Position numbers and translations under genes: made by a program
Part shown: piece after piece, positions 47,669 to 59,118 of the stretch
Layout: each line of letters starts with the position of its first letter
How positions within the stretch are numbered: position 1 is the stretch's first letter
Source: Halichondria panicea
Lineage: Eukaryota; Porifera; Demospongiae; Suberitida; Halichondriidae
Direction of reading: 5' to 3'
DNA: 64,000 nt
Assembly: GCF_963675165.1 (NCBI RefSeq)
Contig: NC_087379.1
Coordinates: 3,042,201-3,106,200 of the forward strand
Notes under the pieces: model-generated
What the model was told of the DNA's origin: nothing
What the model saw: the letters and a program-made list of their open reading frames with translations, nothing else
Databases searched by the model: none

Positions 47669-50432
47669 TTAAAGTTTGGCTACAGTTAGTTTTTCTTTCA
47701 TTGTAAATCTACTTAACCTGAGAGTTGATATGTCAAATGACAGTGGTCTGTCGAGAACCATTTCAGTTAGTACTTGACCAATGGCTGGAGCCAACTTGAA
47801 TCCAATACCTGCAAATCGATGTGTGTACGTAGTATGTTATGAAGAAGTCTGCTTGTACAGTAATTACATTTATATGTTCAAGCACTCAGTAAGACATTTA
47901 AAAAGGCAGGTACATATACCTGAGAACCCTGCAGCAAACAGCAGGTTAGAGTGACCTGGCACTTCATCCACAATTGGCAAAATGTCAGGAGTCAGCTAGA
48001 GGTGTGTGAATGAGAACACACAATATAGATACAAACTATAACCAGAGAAGGGCATGCTAATTTTGCACAGTTTGTGGCTGGGGTTAGGAGTTCAATTTTT
48101 CTTATCAACTAACTGAGTAGACACATGGCTCAAAGATGGCTGGTGTTGTAGCGACTCCTCTGAGGTAAGTTTTGATGAACTGGACCACCTTCTCCACTGA
48201 CTCTGGTCCAGCCCCTCCCTCATCACGATCATCAACCTCTATGTCACGAGCTGTTCGGTAATACACCTGCATGGAGAAAATGAAGCCTTATACTGCGGGC
48301 ACACATACATTCCATCGACATATTTACTGTCCCAATTTCTAGAAGCTGGTAATGAGAAGTAAATTTACGTACTTGGTCACCGGGAAAGCTCAGCCAATTC
48401 TTACCTTGATAAGTCCAGGGTATTCATATTGTGGGAAAGCATAAAACTTGTCCATCTTCAGCACCTCATTCTCATAGACTAGGATGGGGAATTTGTCGAG
48501 GGAGAATTTATCAGGACAGTCCACTTTAAAGTACAATACCTCTGCCCTCTGTACCTGAGGGGGCGGGGGTCAAATACATACCTACATGTATCATGACAGT
48601 ACATTACTGCTGTGACAAAGCATGGTGAGGACAACTCGGAAAAGAGGTATTGAGTACGAATGACATAATTATGAATGTTGCACAAATACTGGTAAAAATG
48701 GCTTAGAATGAGTGCATCACTTCAATTTAGGAGCCATAGATCTAAACTAGTCACATGCAGTATACCATTCGCTGGAAACTTTAAATGTTGGTTAAAGTAT
48801 CTTAGTTAGATACCTTGATAGGCAATTGCACCCCGAGCTTGCTGATGAGTTTGGGGGCCCAGGCTCCTGCAGTGATGACTACCTTCCGTGAGCTGAAGTC
48901 TCCCTTGTTAGTTCTCACAATCACCCTGTCTCCAGGAACAATGTCCATCACACAGTGGTTGTCAAGCAGCACACCACCTCCGCGCACAAACAAGTCCTGT
49001 AGATGAAGTTACACGTCATGTGCACTTCTCAGGGTTTTAACTTATGAGAGTGTGCGTGTGGGATTGCAGATATAGCTTTCAATATCTGAATAGTGGAATA
49101 TGTCTTATTACACCATTGTTTTCACTACGTACTTCTAGCACCATACTGTTTGAAATGCGACTTTGCATAACTTATTCGGTTAATAGACACACTTCGAGGT
49201 TACAGTAACATACGTACTTGAAAGGTTGCTACTATGAGTGAAGGTGCTAGCAGTTTAGTGGAAGGTCTGTTGTCCCAGACACAGCTGAAGTCGTCAGGCA
49301 TACTGATCTGGTCTGGAAACCTGCTGTTCATCTGGGGATTAGCAAACATAGGTAAAGAGGTGACGAAAGAGCAAAATACATATTGACCTACGTACACTAT
49401 ACACTGCACTGAACATGTTATGCCATCTCTGTATTGTAAACAACTATAAGATTGAGCCACCAATATTTGTCAACAGTAAAAACAGAATGAGAAAATGGAC
49501 TCATCCAATATTTGAGAGCTCTCCAGCATTATTAAGATCATTCAGTTCACATTAAACCAAGGGATTAGAATAACCAGAGGGAGTGAGAATGAGCTTCTAA
49601 AATATAGTAAATATAGTCAACAGGGAGGGTATACGTCATCCCGGAGATTGCATAAAAAATTGCCTATGATGTTAGTGACACAGAACCACTTATACCTCTC
49701 TGGCAGAGATGAGGGGCTGCTCCACACTGTCCTCCCTCACTGCATCAATTGTACGCTGTATGTAGGGACAGTCCTTGCGACCAAAGGACACAACACTCAC
49801 TGGTCTGTACATGCATAAATTAATTATTGTGTGAAAGCGCCTCAGTAGAAATATTCTAACACCATAGGCTGGTGCAGCGAAATCGTGGTAACTATTGAAA
49901 GCTATGTGTGGGGGATGAAGAAAATAGGGGCAGAAATTAGGGAAAGAGTGGTGGGTGGAGAAGAAAAGGAAAAGAGTAAGGGGTAGCGAGAAGAAAGCAG
50001 CTCTCTCCTTTTCTTTCCCACATCAGCTTACGTGCAGAGCTTTTTGCCACATTTATCACTGAGCTCCTGGTATACTTTAGCTGACTCAGCAAACATATGG
50101 TTGACAGCGTCCGGCTGAGTAGAAAACTTCCTCGTAAACCTTGACCCCCCGTGAGAGCTGCCTCGGGTGTGGAGGGCATGAAACTGCATTTACAGAACAT
50201 GTATGGTACAGTGACTAAACATTTGTACACACAATAACATGCTATAAAGACAGTTCTGTACATTACAGAAATAATTTTTAATTTGGCAGCACATGCAGCT
50301 TAATTAAGTGTTCTGCACCCTCTTGCTTACCTGCTCCAGAAGCAGCACTCTCCTGACTCCATTCTTGATGAGCTGGTATGCAGTAGAGCTTCCCTCCACC
50401 CCTGCTCCCACTACTATCACATCATAGTCCAT
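47669..50432 (-). CDS. PIPOX-like: Peroxisomal sarcosine/pipecolate oxidase-like flavoenzyme, copy 1, 9 exons, 392 aa
   Basis: Exons 50331-50432, 50032-50183, 49696-49804, 49218-49331, 48814-48996, 48405-48554, 48114-48266, 47920-47995 and 47669-47808 join in frame. The N-terminus carries the FAD Rossmann motif ([12 protein letters not shown], Gly9/11/14). [11 protein letters not shown] follows, then [19 protein letters not shown] (Lys270), FEPCVYSLTPD (Cys318) and [13 protein letters not shown] (Lys351). These positions correspond to the oxygen-activating Lys, the covalent-FAD Cys and the carboxylate-binding Lys of monomeric sarcosine oxidase. The protein ends AKL, a peroxisomal PTS1 signal. 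The enzyme should oxidise a secondary or N-methyl amino acid, giving hydrogen peroxide. Human PIPOX has 390 aa. A diverged tandem copy lies immediately upstream. Confidence 0.88.
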
Positions 50433-50720
50433 TTCTCATTTTCCCAATATTTTATCGAGGGCGGCAATTAACATAAAGAATTGTGTACATGTTGTGACTT
50501 TTGAGATTGTACATGTAGAATCTATTTTTTTACAATACTCTTCAATCTATGTTCAACCTTCCCTATAGGTTTAGCTGCGTATGTTTAATTATTACGATTC
50601 TAGTGAACAAGCAAACAGCTTAGATATAAATTATTATAGGCCAGGGATCACAATCAGAACATGAGCACACGAGGTGTGTATGAATGAATGTTAGAAAACA
50701 AAACACAAAACGCACAAAAT

Positions 50721-53700
50721 TTAAAGCTTTGGTTTAAAAAACCTGGCTACTCTAAACGCTGTGAGATCAAAGGACAACGATTTGTCAAGTGTCATTTCAG
50801 TGAGCAATAGTCCAACTGTGGGAGAAATCATAGCCCCTCTGCCTGCAGGGATGATTGTCAGAACGCTCTATTGAAGGGTTACAAAATCAGTTATTTGGTG
50901 AAATGAGCAGTCACCATTTCATAATTACAATGCAGAGATGATGTTTAGAGGCATGAAACTCACCTGACATGCCAGCAGCAAACACGATGTTGGGGTGTGC
51001 AGGAACTTGGTCAATGATGGGCAGCCTATCGTCGGTCATCTGAACCAAGCAAATCATAGTTTTCATGTAAAGCAGCTTTATACATACACCTATATACAAT
51101 GGGAGAATGTGGCTAAGCTGACGTAAAAGGATAAAAGTACGTACAAGAGGCTCTGAGAGTGTCTTCAAAGATGATAAAGCAGCAAGCATTCTACTAGTTT
51201 TATCAACCAATGAAAGATTGCAGTAAACTAGGCCTAAGGGGTACGTGTTAGTAAATGACCACTGTGGGTATATATCCCTTGTACTTTATTACACAGGTAC
51301 ATGTATATGTATTACTTAACTAGGCAGATTTGCACTTTACAGAGTAACATTACTGCGACAATCTTACGGAGTAGACACAAGGCTCAAAGATGGCTGGTGT
51401 AGTAGCGACTCCTCTGAGGTAAGTTCTGATGAACCGGACCACCTTCTCCACCGACTCTGGTCCAGCCCCTCCCTCATCACGATCATCAACCTCTATGTCA
51501 CGATACGTGCGATGGTATACCTGGCAATTTAGAGCAATAGAAATATTATTAACTAACTAATGTCACGATAATGCCACGGTATACCTGGGGAATTCGGGCA
51601 ATGTTTTTGCTAATACATAGGCTAGGGGCAAAACTACAAATCCGTAGAAAATTAAGTGCTATTTACTGCAACCAAACTCACCTTAATCATGCCAGGGTAT
51701 TCAAACTCAGGGAAAACAAAGCAGTGCTCCTTGCCTCTCTCGTATATCACCCACGGAAACACCTCAGGTTTGAAATCATCTGGATTATCCACCTTCCAAT
51801 AAAGTACCTCAGCTCTTAATATCTGCACATCCACAAAGAAACAAATTGAGTCAGTGCATTTGTGTAGTGCACACATGAAGTTACTTGATGGAGGTTGATT
51901 GAGTAACAATGGTAACTAAATGCTGTAGCTAAAGATTTTAGAAAAAAACTGTGAGCACCTTGATAGGCAACTGCACCCCGAGCTTGCTGATGAGTTTGGG
52001 GGCCCAGGCTCCTGCAGTGATGACCACCTTCCGTGAGATGAAGTCACCCTTGTTAGTTCTCACAATCACCCTGTCTCCAGGAACAATGTCCGTCACACAG
52101 TGGTTGTCAAGCAGCACACCACCTCCGCGCACAAACAAGTCCTGTCAAGGAACATGGTAAATAATATCAATGCGGCGGTTATTGCTACTTGCAGGCCTAA
52201 TTCAGAGTGAGCTAAAGAAACGGCAGACAGAGTTCTGTGAAATACTCCACTATGTTATACAACCATTCACTGCAGGTACCTGGAAGAGACACAATATTGC
52301 TGTCATGTTTAGGAGCTTCATGTCTGGCTCAATGAGACCAATGTAGTCCTCAGGCACACACAGTCGTGAGGAGTAGCGCTGATTGATCTGGAATAATTAA
52401 ACTTAGCTACTGGAGTTTGCAGAATCTTTGCAACACACCAGTAAAAGTGTAGAGCGTTACGCGTTCCTTATATGGATTTTGTGTACACACTGTGGTCTGT
52501 TTTACTAGGAGCATTTCCCATATAAGGAACCACAGTGCTACACACTTCTATTCATGTGTTGCAAAGATTCTGCAATCTCCAGTATAATATAGTAGTTAGA
52601 ATAACTACCTAGTTATATATTCATAGCTCCTACAGTGCAAATCAATCATACCCTCATGATAAAGTAAGAGAGCGAGTCCATTTTGAAACCAAATTAGCGG
52701 GCCCTAAGTGCTACCTTAGAAAAATATGTCAATCTAATTCTACAATTACACAGCTGCACACATAGCTGCACCTCCTTTGCTGAAATGACTGTGCTAGGTA
52801 TACCATCTTTCTTGAGGCGGCTAATAGTCTGGTTTAGCACAGGGTCACTGCCTGAGTTGAAACTGAGCACATCTATTGGACTAATGATGTGTGTCATGGG
52901 AACGATCTTGAGACAATGCATACGCATACCAAACGTAAGACACATGAATCATGTGAATGTAATTACATAATTACAAATATGACACAGACTGCACGAAAAC
53001 AAAAATTAAGTCAGCCCCACATTTACCAATAAAGCTGCTTCCCATTCTCTCTCTGTAACTCAGCAAACATGTCAATAGAGAGGGTGACCATTCTAGAGAA
53101 TTCCCTCAGATGACTGGTCACTGCTTGCCTAGTACACCTGGACCCACCGTGAGAGCTTCCTCTGGTGTGCCGCGCATGAAACTGTATGAATTAAATCGAT
53201 TGAAGTAATGTACGTTAGCCATGTGGGTTGAAAAATACGGCAGTGATAGGTAGCTCCTCACCCTAATAGAAGCACCAAGATCAAAAATAGGTGCCCAGTA
53301 AATTCTAGATAAAAATTATAACGCGGCTTTTAATCAAAGCTAAAATATACAGTAGATTCTCGTTAATCCAGGACAGTGCAGCTTGGCCGGACCGAGAGAT
53401 GCCGTATTTCAGAAAATAGCCGCAGCTAAAAAGCGGTCCCTATAATCTAATGACTCGAGGATAATGAATCATTAATTTAACGAATTTGATCTGCCAAACC
53501 ACACTCAAAACGTCATATCTGCCCGTGATAAATGTATAAAAAACCTATACTTTGAGGCAGCCATTACTGGCCGGTATACGGAATAGCGAGTGGCCACATT
53601 TCAGGGTGAAGTTTGTGCAGTAAACATCTAGCTAGCAATCCGTGCCAAACCAAATGGCCGGTATATCGAGGTGGCTGTACTTCAGAGAGCCGGAATAGCG

Positions 53701-54013
53701 AGAGTCTACTGTACATACAAAAATAATTATCCACTTATACAGCCTCATGGAACAGTTATTAGACCTACTATATAGTAACGCTATTAAAGCACCACTCCAA
53801 CACAAGTATTAATCTAGAGTTCTATTTGTGTAATTTTTGAGGTGCTGTAAATAGAAAGACGGTATAAAGTTACTACTATGTGACGAGAACATCTAAGGCT
53901 GTAAACTTTACCTGCTCCAGAAGTAGCACTCTCCTGACTCCATTCTTGATGAGCTGGTATGCAGTAGAGCTTCCCTCCACCCCTGCTCCCACTACTATCA
54001 CATCATACTGCAT
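50721..54013 (-). CDS. Sarcosine/pipecolate oxidase-like flavoenzyme, copy 2 with altered active site, 9 exons, 382 aa
   Basis: Exons 53912-54013, 53027-53181, 52772-52880, 52280-52387, 51959-52141, 51682-51822, 51368-51520, 50964-51039 and 50721-50842 join in frame, with the same nine-exon structure as copy 1. [34 protein letters not shown] (Lys266) and FEPCVYS (Cys314) are kept. The segment GIGFKLAP of copy 1 is GRGAMISP here, so the substrate-carboxylate Lys is replaced by Met347. The C-terminus is PKL, a weaker PTS1-like tripeptide. Exons 1, 5 and 7 are nearly identical in DNA to copy 1, while exons 2, 3, 4, 6 and 9 are clearly diverged. It probably retains flavin but has a changed or lost substrate. 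Introns contain a TA MITE and a pogo-like MITE. Confidence 0.83.
52410..52582. mobile_element. TA-target MITE with 27-bp TIR (CTGGAGTTTGCAGAATCTTT)
   Basis: The ends CTGGAGTTTGCAGAATCTTT and its inverted copy with one change (CTGGAGATTGCAGAATC) are flanked by TA. The interior carries a second inverted pair, CCTTATATGG and CCATATAAGG, around a short loop. It is 173 bp long and lies in an intron of oxidase copy 2. Confidence 0.85.
53350..53711. mobile_element. pogo/Tigger-like MITE, copy 2
   Basis: The ends CAGTAGATTCTCG and CGAGAGTCTACTG are flanked by TA. The interior matches 5597-6026 in reverse orientation, including GGCCGGTATA, AATGGCCGG and the AGCCGCAGCTAAAAA block. It lies in the first intron of oxidase copy 2. 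Confidence 0.8.
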
Positions 54014-54066
54014 AATAATGATAGCCGGATAGGTAAAGATCATCAATAACAATGTACATTCTACTG

Positions 54067-54136
54067 TACTGCTAGACTGGCGGCGACAGCCCCTCGTCGC
54101 GCTACACGCTCGGGCGGCTGTCACCGCCAGTCTACT
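54067..54136. repeat. GC-rich hairpin (AGACTGGCGGCGACAGCC and inverse)
   Basis: CTAGACTGGCGGCGACAGCC is mirrored by GGCTGTCACCGCCAGTCTA around a GC-rich loop containing CTCGTCGCGCTACACGCTCG. The composition differs sharply from the AT-rich surroundings. It begins about 54 bp upstream of the start codon of oxidase copy 2 and may be a small foldback insertion in its promoter. Confidence 0.7.
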
Positions 54137-54298
54137 GTACTGCATGGACAACACTGCATGGACACAGCCTAGCCACTGCTGAAGCAACTCAAGCCCCAGT
54201 ACAGTGTGCATAAGTTTTAGGCCTGGGAGCCTGGGAGACATACTATACAGAGAGAGACAATTGGGTATGTAAAAACCACCAGACTAGATGATCTCTAA

Positions 54299-54343
54299 AA
54301 TTCATAGATTGAAGAGCTATAAACTCTTCAATCTATGAATTGA
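54299..54343. repeat. Hairpin with stem of about 17 bp
   Basis: ATTCATAGATTGAAGAG and CTCTTCAATCTATGAAT form a perfect inverted pair around a loop of a few bases. It lies in the oxidase/receptor spacer. It might be a transcription-related hairpin or a tiny insertion. Confidence 0.8.
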
Positions 54344-54556
54344 TTAAATCATTGATTTTATAGTTCACCTTTCTCATAGAGTTAGAATTAGAATTCTAAA
54401 CTGTTTTGATGCTTTTGTATCTAAAGTGATCAAACAGCTGTATCATCAACACACACTGCACTATGCACACATGTGACCAGGGATAAAGTCCCTATGTGAC
54501 AGCATGCTAAATACCGTGCACAATTAGTCCCTCCATAAAAGGTAACTATAATTGTA

Positions 54557-55281
54557 TGAGAGGTGAATAGTGCCAAAAAAAAAACGAATTTGCTGTGTTA
54601 GGAGGCGGCGGTGTTTACTTGGTGGCGGCGGCTTAACCTCGAGGGTGGCGGCAGTGTCAGTTGTTGGCGGCGCTTAACCTCCAGGGTGGCGGCAAGTGTC
54701 AGTTGGTGACGGCAATGTGGTTGGTGGCGGCGGCTTAGCCTCGAAAATGTAAAGGCCAGCCGTGAATATAGAACCACTTGACCTTAGCTAATAGAGAAAC
54801 AGAGGGTTGCTCCAGCTAGCCTCGAGACCATGAGCAGTCTGATATCAGGTCAGCGCTAGAGCAACTGTCTGGACTGGTCTTGACCACTCCACAATCCCTC
54901 CCAGACACTAAAAACAAGCTTGAGAAGTAGTCTGCCAAGATAACTTTAATTAGTTAAAGGTCAAGTGGTCCAACATTATCTTATTATTCACATCCACATT
55001 AATATATTCGAGGCTAAGCCGCCTCCACCAAGTAAACACCCGACGTAACCTCGAGGTTAAGCCGCCGCCACCGTAGATAGAGTCTCTACACTCTCATGCC
55101 GCCACCAAAAAACACCAGCCGCCACCATAGATAGAAGAAGGAAACAGCCTCCGCCACATTCGAGGTTAAGCCGCCGCCACCTAGTAAATACCCGCCGCCA
55201 CCTTCGAGGTTAAGCCGCCGCCACCAAACAAACACCCCCCCCTCCTAAAAACATCCTCCTTTTGGCACTACTCACCCCTCA
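54557..55281. mobile_element. Foldback element built of GGCGGCGGCTTAACCTCGAGG repeats, 10-bp flank duplication
   Basis: The ends TGAGAGGTGAATAGTGCC and GGCACTACTCACCCCTCA are imperfect inverted copies, flanked by TATAATTGTA on both sides (54547-54556, 55282-55291). The left arm is an array of GGTGGCGGCGGCTTAACCTCGAG units and the right arm the same units inverted. Nested inverted blocks include CCACTTGACCTT and AAGGTCAAGTGG. The element ends 90 bp before the start codon of the first receptor gene, so it forms most of that gene's upstream region. Confidence 0.85.
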
Positions 55282-55371
55282 TATAATTGTACTTGGTTAC
55301 AATCTAGTTACAGTAATGCATCTGCTAGTGTAAACATAAGCTAGCCACTGATCTGTAGTTTCACAAAAAAG

Positions 55372-58300
55372 ATGGTTTCCTTGCTAGCAGTTATTCTAGC
55401 TTTACAACTAGTGCAGGGCTCTTACAGCATTGATGAATATGAAACTGTGATTGCTGTAACGAGTTCCACACATTCTGAGCTAAATCCTGACTGTCTCAAT
55501 GGATCTCACTTCCAATACAGTATCGATGAGTTACCTTCCAACATATCGAATGGAACTTTATTGAGATTTTGCTCCAACTCTATAGTGCTAAAAAGAAACA
55601 TGGCACTTTCTGATGCTAACCGAATAGCTTTCGTGGGCTTTGAATTTACTAAACTGACTTGTATTGATGAGAGTGGTGTGGGAATAGAATTGAGCAACAT
55701 TCAAGATTTGGAAATAAACAACATCGCTATTGAAGCCTGCGGGAGAGTTGCCAGCATAGACACATATCCTTATCGAAACGTCAAGGCCAGTCTCATCATT
55801 CAGAATTCTGTTAACATTAATCTGAGGAATGTGACGATCACTAGTAGCCCTGGGACTGGACTGGCCTTATTCTACAACAGCGGATCAATCGAAATCATTG
55901 ACTCTATTTTCGAGAGAAGTGGACTTGATGGTCAAACAGGTGGCAATGGAGTATATGTAGAAACTGGACCCTCCACCTATATAGTTAGTGATTCACCAGC
56001 AAATTATGATATTAGGAACTGCTCCTTTCTAAACAACAGCGCTGTTACTGGGAAAGATAGTACTATCAAAGGTTTTAGTCGTTTTGACAAAGGTGGCGGG
56101 TTGTGTATGTATGTTCGAGGCAGTGAAAATGTCGAAATTGATATCACAGACTCCCTGTTTATTGGAAATCAAGCTCAAAAGCATGGAGGTGGTCTCTTTG
56201 TTGCTTACAATGGAAAATGCACAAACAACACTGTAATAGTTTCGAAAACTGAATTTCGTACCAATACAGCAAAATACGGTGGTGCAGTGTACTCGGGATA
56301 TCTACACAGTCGGTACCCTAACTTTGTGACCCCTCAAAATAGCTCATTGAGGTTCGTCTTCGTAAACTTCATTGATAACAGAGCTGAGTATGGTGGAGGT
56401 TTTAGCTTATTCTCTACCAAGACCCCTAACCAAGACTCCAATGACAAAGTTAGACTTGAAAACTGTTATTTGACTGAAAACAGCGGCCAGTATGGGGCAG
56501 CTGTAGCTCTTCTCCCCAATGCTTGGAACATTAACACACCAGGTTACTTACCCACTCCAGTTTTTGTGAACTGCTCCTTCACAAAAAATGTCGTTATGAG
56601 GAAACAATTATCAAACATTGGTCAGTATTACAACGAGTACTCCAAGGGCTCTGGAGCGTTTAACTGTTTCAATCACCGAGTCCATTTTGAAGAAAATACA
56701 ATTTTTGAAAACAATATCGGAACTGCAATGTTTCTCGACTCATGTGTGAGCATATTCAAAACGAACTCTTTTACACGTTTCGAGAATAACACTGGTTACC
56801 AAGGAGGTGCTGTGTATGAGCTGTCTTCAGTGATATTTATTAGTGACGGGTCCACCTTACGTTTCAATGGCAACACGGCTGATGATAAAGGCGGGGCTAT
56901 ATACGAACACACATCGTCGATGCTCATTTACCACTATTCAAAAACATGTTTCATTGATTACAACGAAGACAGAACAGAGGTCGCAGATAGAAACATTACA
57001 GTATCTTTCAGGGACAATTACGCTGGTCGATACGGCCATTCGATTTACGCATCCTCTTTGAGTCCCTGCTACAATCGTTTTTCTTTCACCGCTTCCGATT
57101 TATCTATGGACATTTTCAATCAAGTCGGTAACTTTACTTACTCACCCGCTGGAAGAATCAAAGAGCTAGCCACCGCAGCTAACCACTCAAACGTAACTGA
57201 TGAGAACTGGTCGGGCCATCTTTCGTTCATTCCTGGAAATGAGATGGAGCTTCCTATTGTTGATATCGATGATTTTGGGCAGGATGTACAAATGAGTTAC
57301 TTGGTAACGATTGAAAACCATGGTGATGCCAATGTTTCAAGCAATCACTACAACTCAGAGATTTCAAGCCACAAAATTTTATTGTTTGGAAAAGAAAACG
57401 ACAAAGCCACTGTTACATTGTCTGACACATCCCCTCGTCAAAATGCTGTTTCGTTCCAAATTACGATGCTACCTTGCCCTCCTGGGTTTATTCTAGATCG
57501 AGTGTCAATGGAATGCATCTGCTCATTCAATACGGATGAAACTTACGTTGGAATCGATAATTGCAACCTCACACTTCACAGAGCGTACAGCAAAAAAGGA
57601 TACTGGTTTGGCTATAAAAACAACCAAACTGAGAATGAAGACTCTCTCATTTCTGGGTATTGCCCTTCTGGTTTTTGCTCAACAGGGGGTGAGAGACGCC
57701 TTCTTCCCGGGACAGCTAATCGAGAAGAACTAAATGAAATCATGTGCTCCTATTCACGAAGTGGGACCCTCTGTGGCCGCTGTACAGACACCTCTTCAGT
57801 ATATTACCACAGCATGCAGTTTAAGTGTGAGTCAGACTCGTTATGTCACCTGGGCTGGTTGTTTTACATACTCAGCGAATTAATACCTGTTACTATAGTT
57901 TTCCTCCTGATTATGTTTTTGAACATTACCTTCACTTCGGGCCTAGTTAATGGGTTTATTTTCTATAGCCAAGTAATCGAGGTAGTGCGTCTTCTATCAA
58001 GCGATTTGATTCGCTCTTCACCGACAATCAAATTTATTAATAACATATATTCGCTGATTTATTCGAGCTTTTCTCTGGATTTTTTCTTCCATGACAATCT
58101 GTCGTACTGTCTCTGGAAAACTAGTAAAGCAATCGACATGGTAGCATTTAAATATGTAACGCTGCTGTATGCCTTCTGCCTTGTAATTTTTATCACGGTT
58201 ATCATAAAGAAATGCACAATGAAGTGTTGCTACAGTTATAAGCTTTCTCGCTACTTCTCCTGGCTCACAAAGTACTTCAGTTTTCATGGCAACATTATTC

Positions 58301-59118
58301 ACGCTCTTTCTGCATTTTTGATTCTTTGCTATGCTCAATGTGCTCAATCGTCCGTACTCTTATTGACAAGTGTAACGGTCTATAATAAGGGCTCGAATTT
58401 GTACAAAACATTGGTGTACTATGATGGAGAGATTGAATGGTTTAGTGTTGAACATTTGCCATATGCCTTGCCCGCTATTTTTCTGTCAATATTTGTCCTT
58501 ATCCTACCACCAATTCTCCTGATCATCTATCCACTACACAACAAAGTACTCTCACTCTTGAGAATATCCGAAACAAAGTGTGTACAGTTTCTATTCCGAC
58601 CTCTCGATAAACTAAAGCCATTCTTCGACTCATTCCAAGGCTGCTTTAAGGATGAATTTCGGTTTTTCTCCGGTCTTTACTTTATTTATCGTTTCTTCAT
58701 CATGTTCAATGTTCTTTACAACTACTTGCAAGACAGCTTCTTTTTTATCGAAATCCAGCTACTGCTCATGTTGGTCGTCCATGCTGTATGTCAGCCATAC
58801 AAGAAGCGATTACACAATATAATCGATACCCTCCTGTTCGGAAACCTTGCTGTCATCATTGCTATCACGTACTACAATCTAACCTATTCTAACACCCTAT
58901 CCGCTACGAATATCGATGTTACTGGATTATCAGTTGTGTCATGCATACTCATTATCCTACCAATTGTTGTGGCTGTCTGTATTTTGGTTTACGCTTTCTG
59001 TGTGAAAAAGTGCTGGATGAAAGTACGTGCACAGCGAAAGGAAGGTATTGATATGATTGAAATCGACAATGATGAATTCCCCGACAGAGGTGTTTATGAA
59101 TCCTTTGAAAAGTTCTAG
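55372..59118 (+). CDS. Beta-helix ectodomain / Cys-rich / multi-pass membrane protein, copy 1, intronless, 1248 aa
   Basis: One uninterrupted ORF. Residues 1-17 (MVSLLAVILALQLVQGS) are a signal peptide. Residues about 90-560 are parallel beta-helix-like, with repeated turns such as NCSFLNNSAVTG, FDKGGGL, KHGGGLFVAYNG, KYGGAVY, EYGGGFSLF, GYQGGAVYELSS and DDKGGAIYEH, and many N-glycosylation sites. About residues 701-830 are Cys-rich (PCPPGFILD, MECICSF, GTLCGRCTD). From residue 826 about eight hydrophobic segments follow (LGWLFYILSELIPVTIVFLL, LSAFLILCYAQCAQSS, LPAIFLSIFVLILPPILLII, FFIEIQLLLMLVVHAVCQPYKKR, IIDTLLFGNLAVIIAITYY and others). A charged tail ends VYESFEKF. It looks like a surface receptor or adhesion protein with a 7TM-like or channel-like C-terminal block. 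I know no characterised function. Its neighbour is a tandem paralogue. Confidence 0.9.
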   Translation: MVSLLAVILALQLVQGSYSIDEYETVIAVTSSTHSELNPDCLNGSHFQYSIDELPSNISNGTLLRFCSNSIVLKRNMALSDANRIAFVGFEFTKLTCIDESGVGIELSNIQDLEINNIAIEACGRVASIDTYPYRNVKASLIIQNSVNINLRNVTITSSPGTGLALFYNSGSIEIIDSIFERSGLDGQTGGNGVYVETGPSTYIVSDSPANYDIRNCSFLNNSAVTGKDSTIKGFSRFDKGGGLCMYVRGSENVEIDITDSLFIGNQAQKHGGGLFVAYNGKCTNNTVIVSKTEFRTNTAKYGGAVYSGYLHSRYPNFVTPQNSSLRFVFVNFIDNRAEYGGGFSLFSTKTPNQDSNDKVRLENCYLTENSGQYGAAVALLPNAWNINTPGYLPTPVFVNCSFTKNVVMRKQLSNIGQYYNEYSKGSGAFNCFNHRVHFEENTIFENNIGTAMFLDSCVSIFKTNSFTRFENNTGYQGGAVYELSSVIFISDGSTLRFNGNTADDKGGAIYEHTSSMLIYHYSKTCFIDYNEDRTEVADRNITVSFRDNYAGRYGHSIYASSLSPCYNRFSFTASDLSMDIFNQVGNFTYSPAGRIKELATAANHSNVTDENWSGHLSFIPGNEMELPIVDIDDFGQDVQMSYLVTIENHGDANVSSNHYNSEISSHKILLFGKENDKATVTLSDTSPRQNAVSFQITMLPCPPGFILDRVSMECICSFNTDETYVGIDNCNLTLHRAYSKKGYWFGYKNNQTENEDSLISGYCPSGFCSTGGERRLLPGTANREELNEIMCSYSRSGTLCGRCTDTSSVYYHSMQFKCESDSLCHLGWLFYILSELIPVTIVFLLIMFLNITFTSGLVNGFIFYSQVIEVVRLLSSDLIRSSPTIKFINNIYSLIYSSFSLDFFFHDNLSYCLWKTSKAIDMVAFKYVTLLYAFCLVIFITVIIKKCTMKCCYSYKLSRYFSWLTKYFSFHGNIIHALSAFLILCYAQCAQSSVLLLTSVTVYNKGSNLYKTLVYYDGEIEWFSVEHLPYALPAIFLSIFVLILPPILLIIYPLHNKVLSLLRISETKCVQFLFRPLDKLKPFFDSFQGCFKDEFRFFSGLYFIYRFFIMFNVLYNYLQDSFFFIEIQLLLMLVVHAVCQPYKKRLHNIIDTLLFGNLAVIIAITYYNLTYSNTLSATNIDVTGLSVVSCILIILPIVVAVCILVYAFCVKKCWMKVRAQRKEGIDMIEIDNDEFPDRGVYESFEKF

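Noticed and set aside
52860-52945. Acceptor at CTCAAG for exon 3 of oxidase copy 2, which would break the frame and suggest a pseudogene
   Set aside because: Using the acceptor ATTAG just downstream gives an exon of 109 nt, identical in length and phase to copy 1, and a continuous frame.
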